Below, piece by piece: positions 6,120-6,167 of a DNA stretch of 6,167 bases. Under the pieces are notes generated by a model that was given only the letters and a program-made list of their open reading frames with translations, was not told where the DNA came from and did not search any database. The stretch is from NCBI GenBank assembly GCA_020446665.1, contig JAGREF010000032.1:1-6167 (forward strand), given 5' to 3'. The number at the start of each line of letters is the position of its first letter. Position 1 is the stretch's first letter. The DNA is from Sphingomonadaceae bacterium (GTDB lineage: Bacteria > Pseudomonadota > Alphaproteobacteria > Sphingomonadales > Sphingomonadaceae). The position numbers and the translations under genes are program-made.

Positions 6120-6167
6120 AAAAGCTGAGTAGGAGGCGGCCCGAAGCCGGTTGTGGGTTAGCTGAGG

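Noticed and set aside
5558..6132. Plus-strand frames opposite the lipoprotein gene
   Set aside because: The minus strand has a clear GGAGG site, signal peptide and lipobox; the plus-strand frames show no comparable start or domain.
1..6167. CRISPR array, insertion sequence or attachment site
   Set aside because: No spaced direct repeats, transposase-like frame or terminal inverted repeats were visible, including around the toxin-antitoxin insert.

Overview
All supported genes in this window lie on the minus strand, so they read from right to left. High GC over most of the window, dense short-spaced genes and a LapB/HlyB-type ABC exporter paired with an HlyD-type adaptor point to a proteobacterium. 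The flavour of the proteins suggests an alphaproteobacterium, possibly Sphingomonadales. That placement is a recognition-based guess, not a computed result.

Right part (about 6109 to 4614): a small predicted lipoprotein of unknown family is followed by two tandem, clearly related small membrane proteins. Each has an N-terminal domain carrying a shared Cys-Arg-Trp-Trp-Gly motif and a C-terminal hydrophobic region with about two membrane segments. The two genes overlap by ATGA and are probably translationally coupled. The second one meets an in-frame TGA, and its reading frame stays open with membrane-like sequence for 55 more codons. It may therefore be broken. An 8-bp perfect inverted repeat sits directly before the ribosome binding site of the first paralogue.

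Middle (about 4613 to 4230): a gene-free gap of about 380 bases that probably holds the promoter for the secretion genes.

Left part (4229 to 1): a type I secretion operon. It starts with a HlyB/LapB-like ABC exporter with a degenerate C39-like N-terminal domain, and runs off the left edge with an HlyD-type membrane fusion protein lacking only its C-terminal end. Two things are unusual. First, the exporter has an in-frame TAG where HlyB has a conserved Trp. It separates Walker A from the Q-loop, signature motif, Walker B and H-loop, all of which are intact downstream. Second, a two-gene toxin-antitoxin-like module (ribbon-helix-helix antitoxin plus PIN-domain toxin, with visibly lower GC) sits between exporter and adaptor, in the same orientation, and the toxin stop codon overlaps the adaptor start. 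The secreted substrate and the outer-membrane TolC-like partner are not in the window.

If the TAG is real and not suppressed, the exporter would not work. The adaptor and the TA module could still be expressed from the shared transcript.
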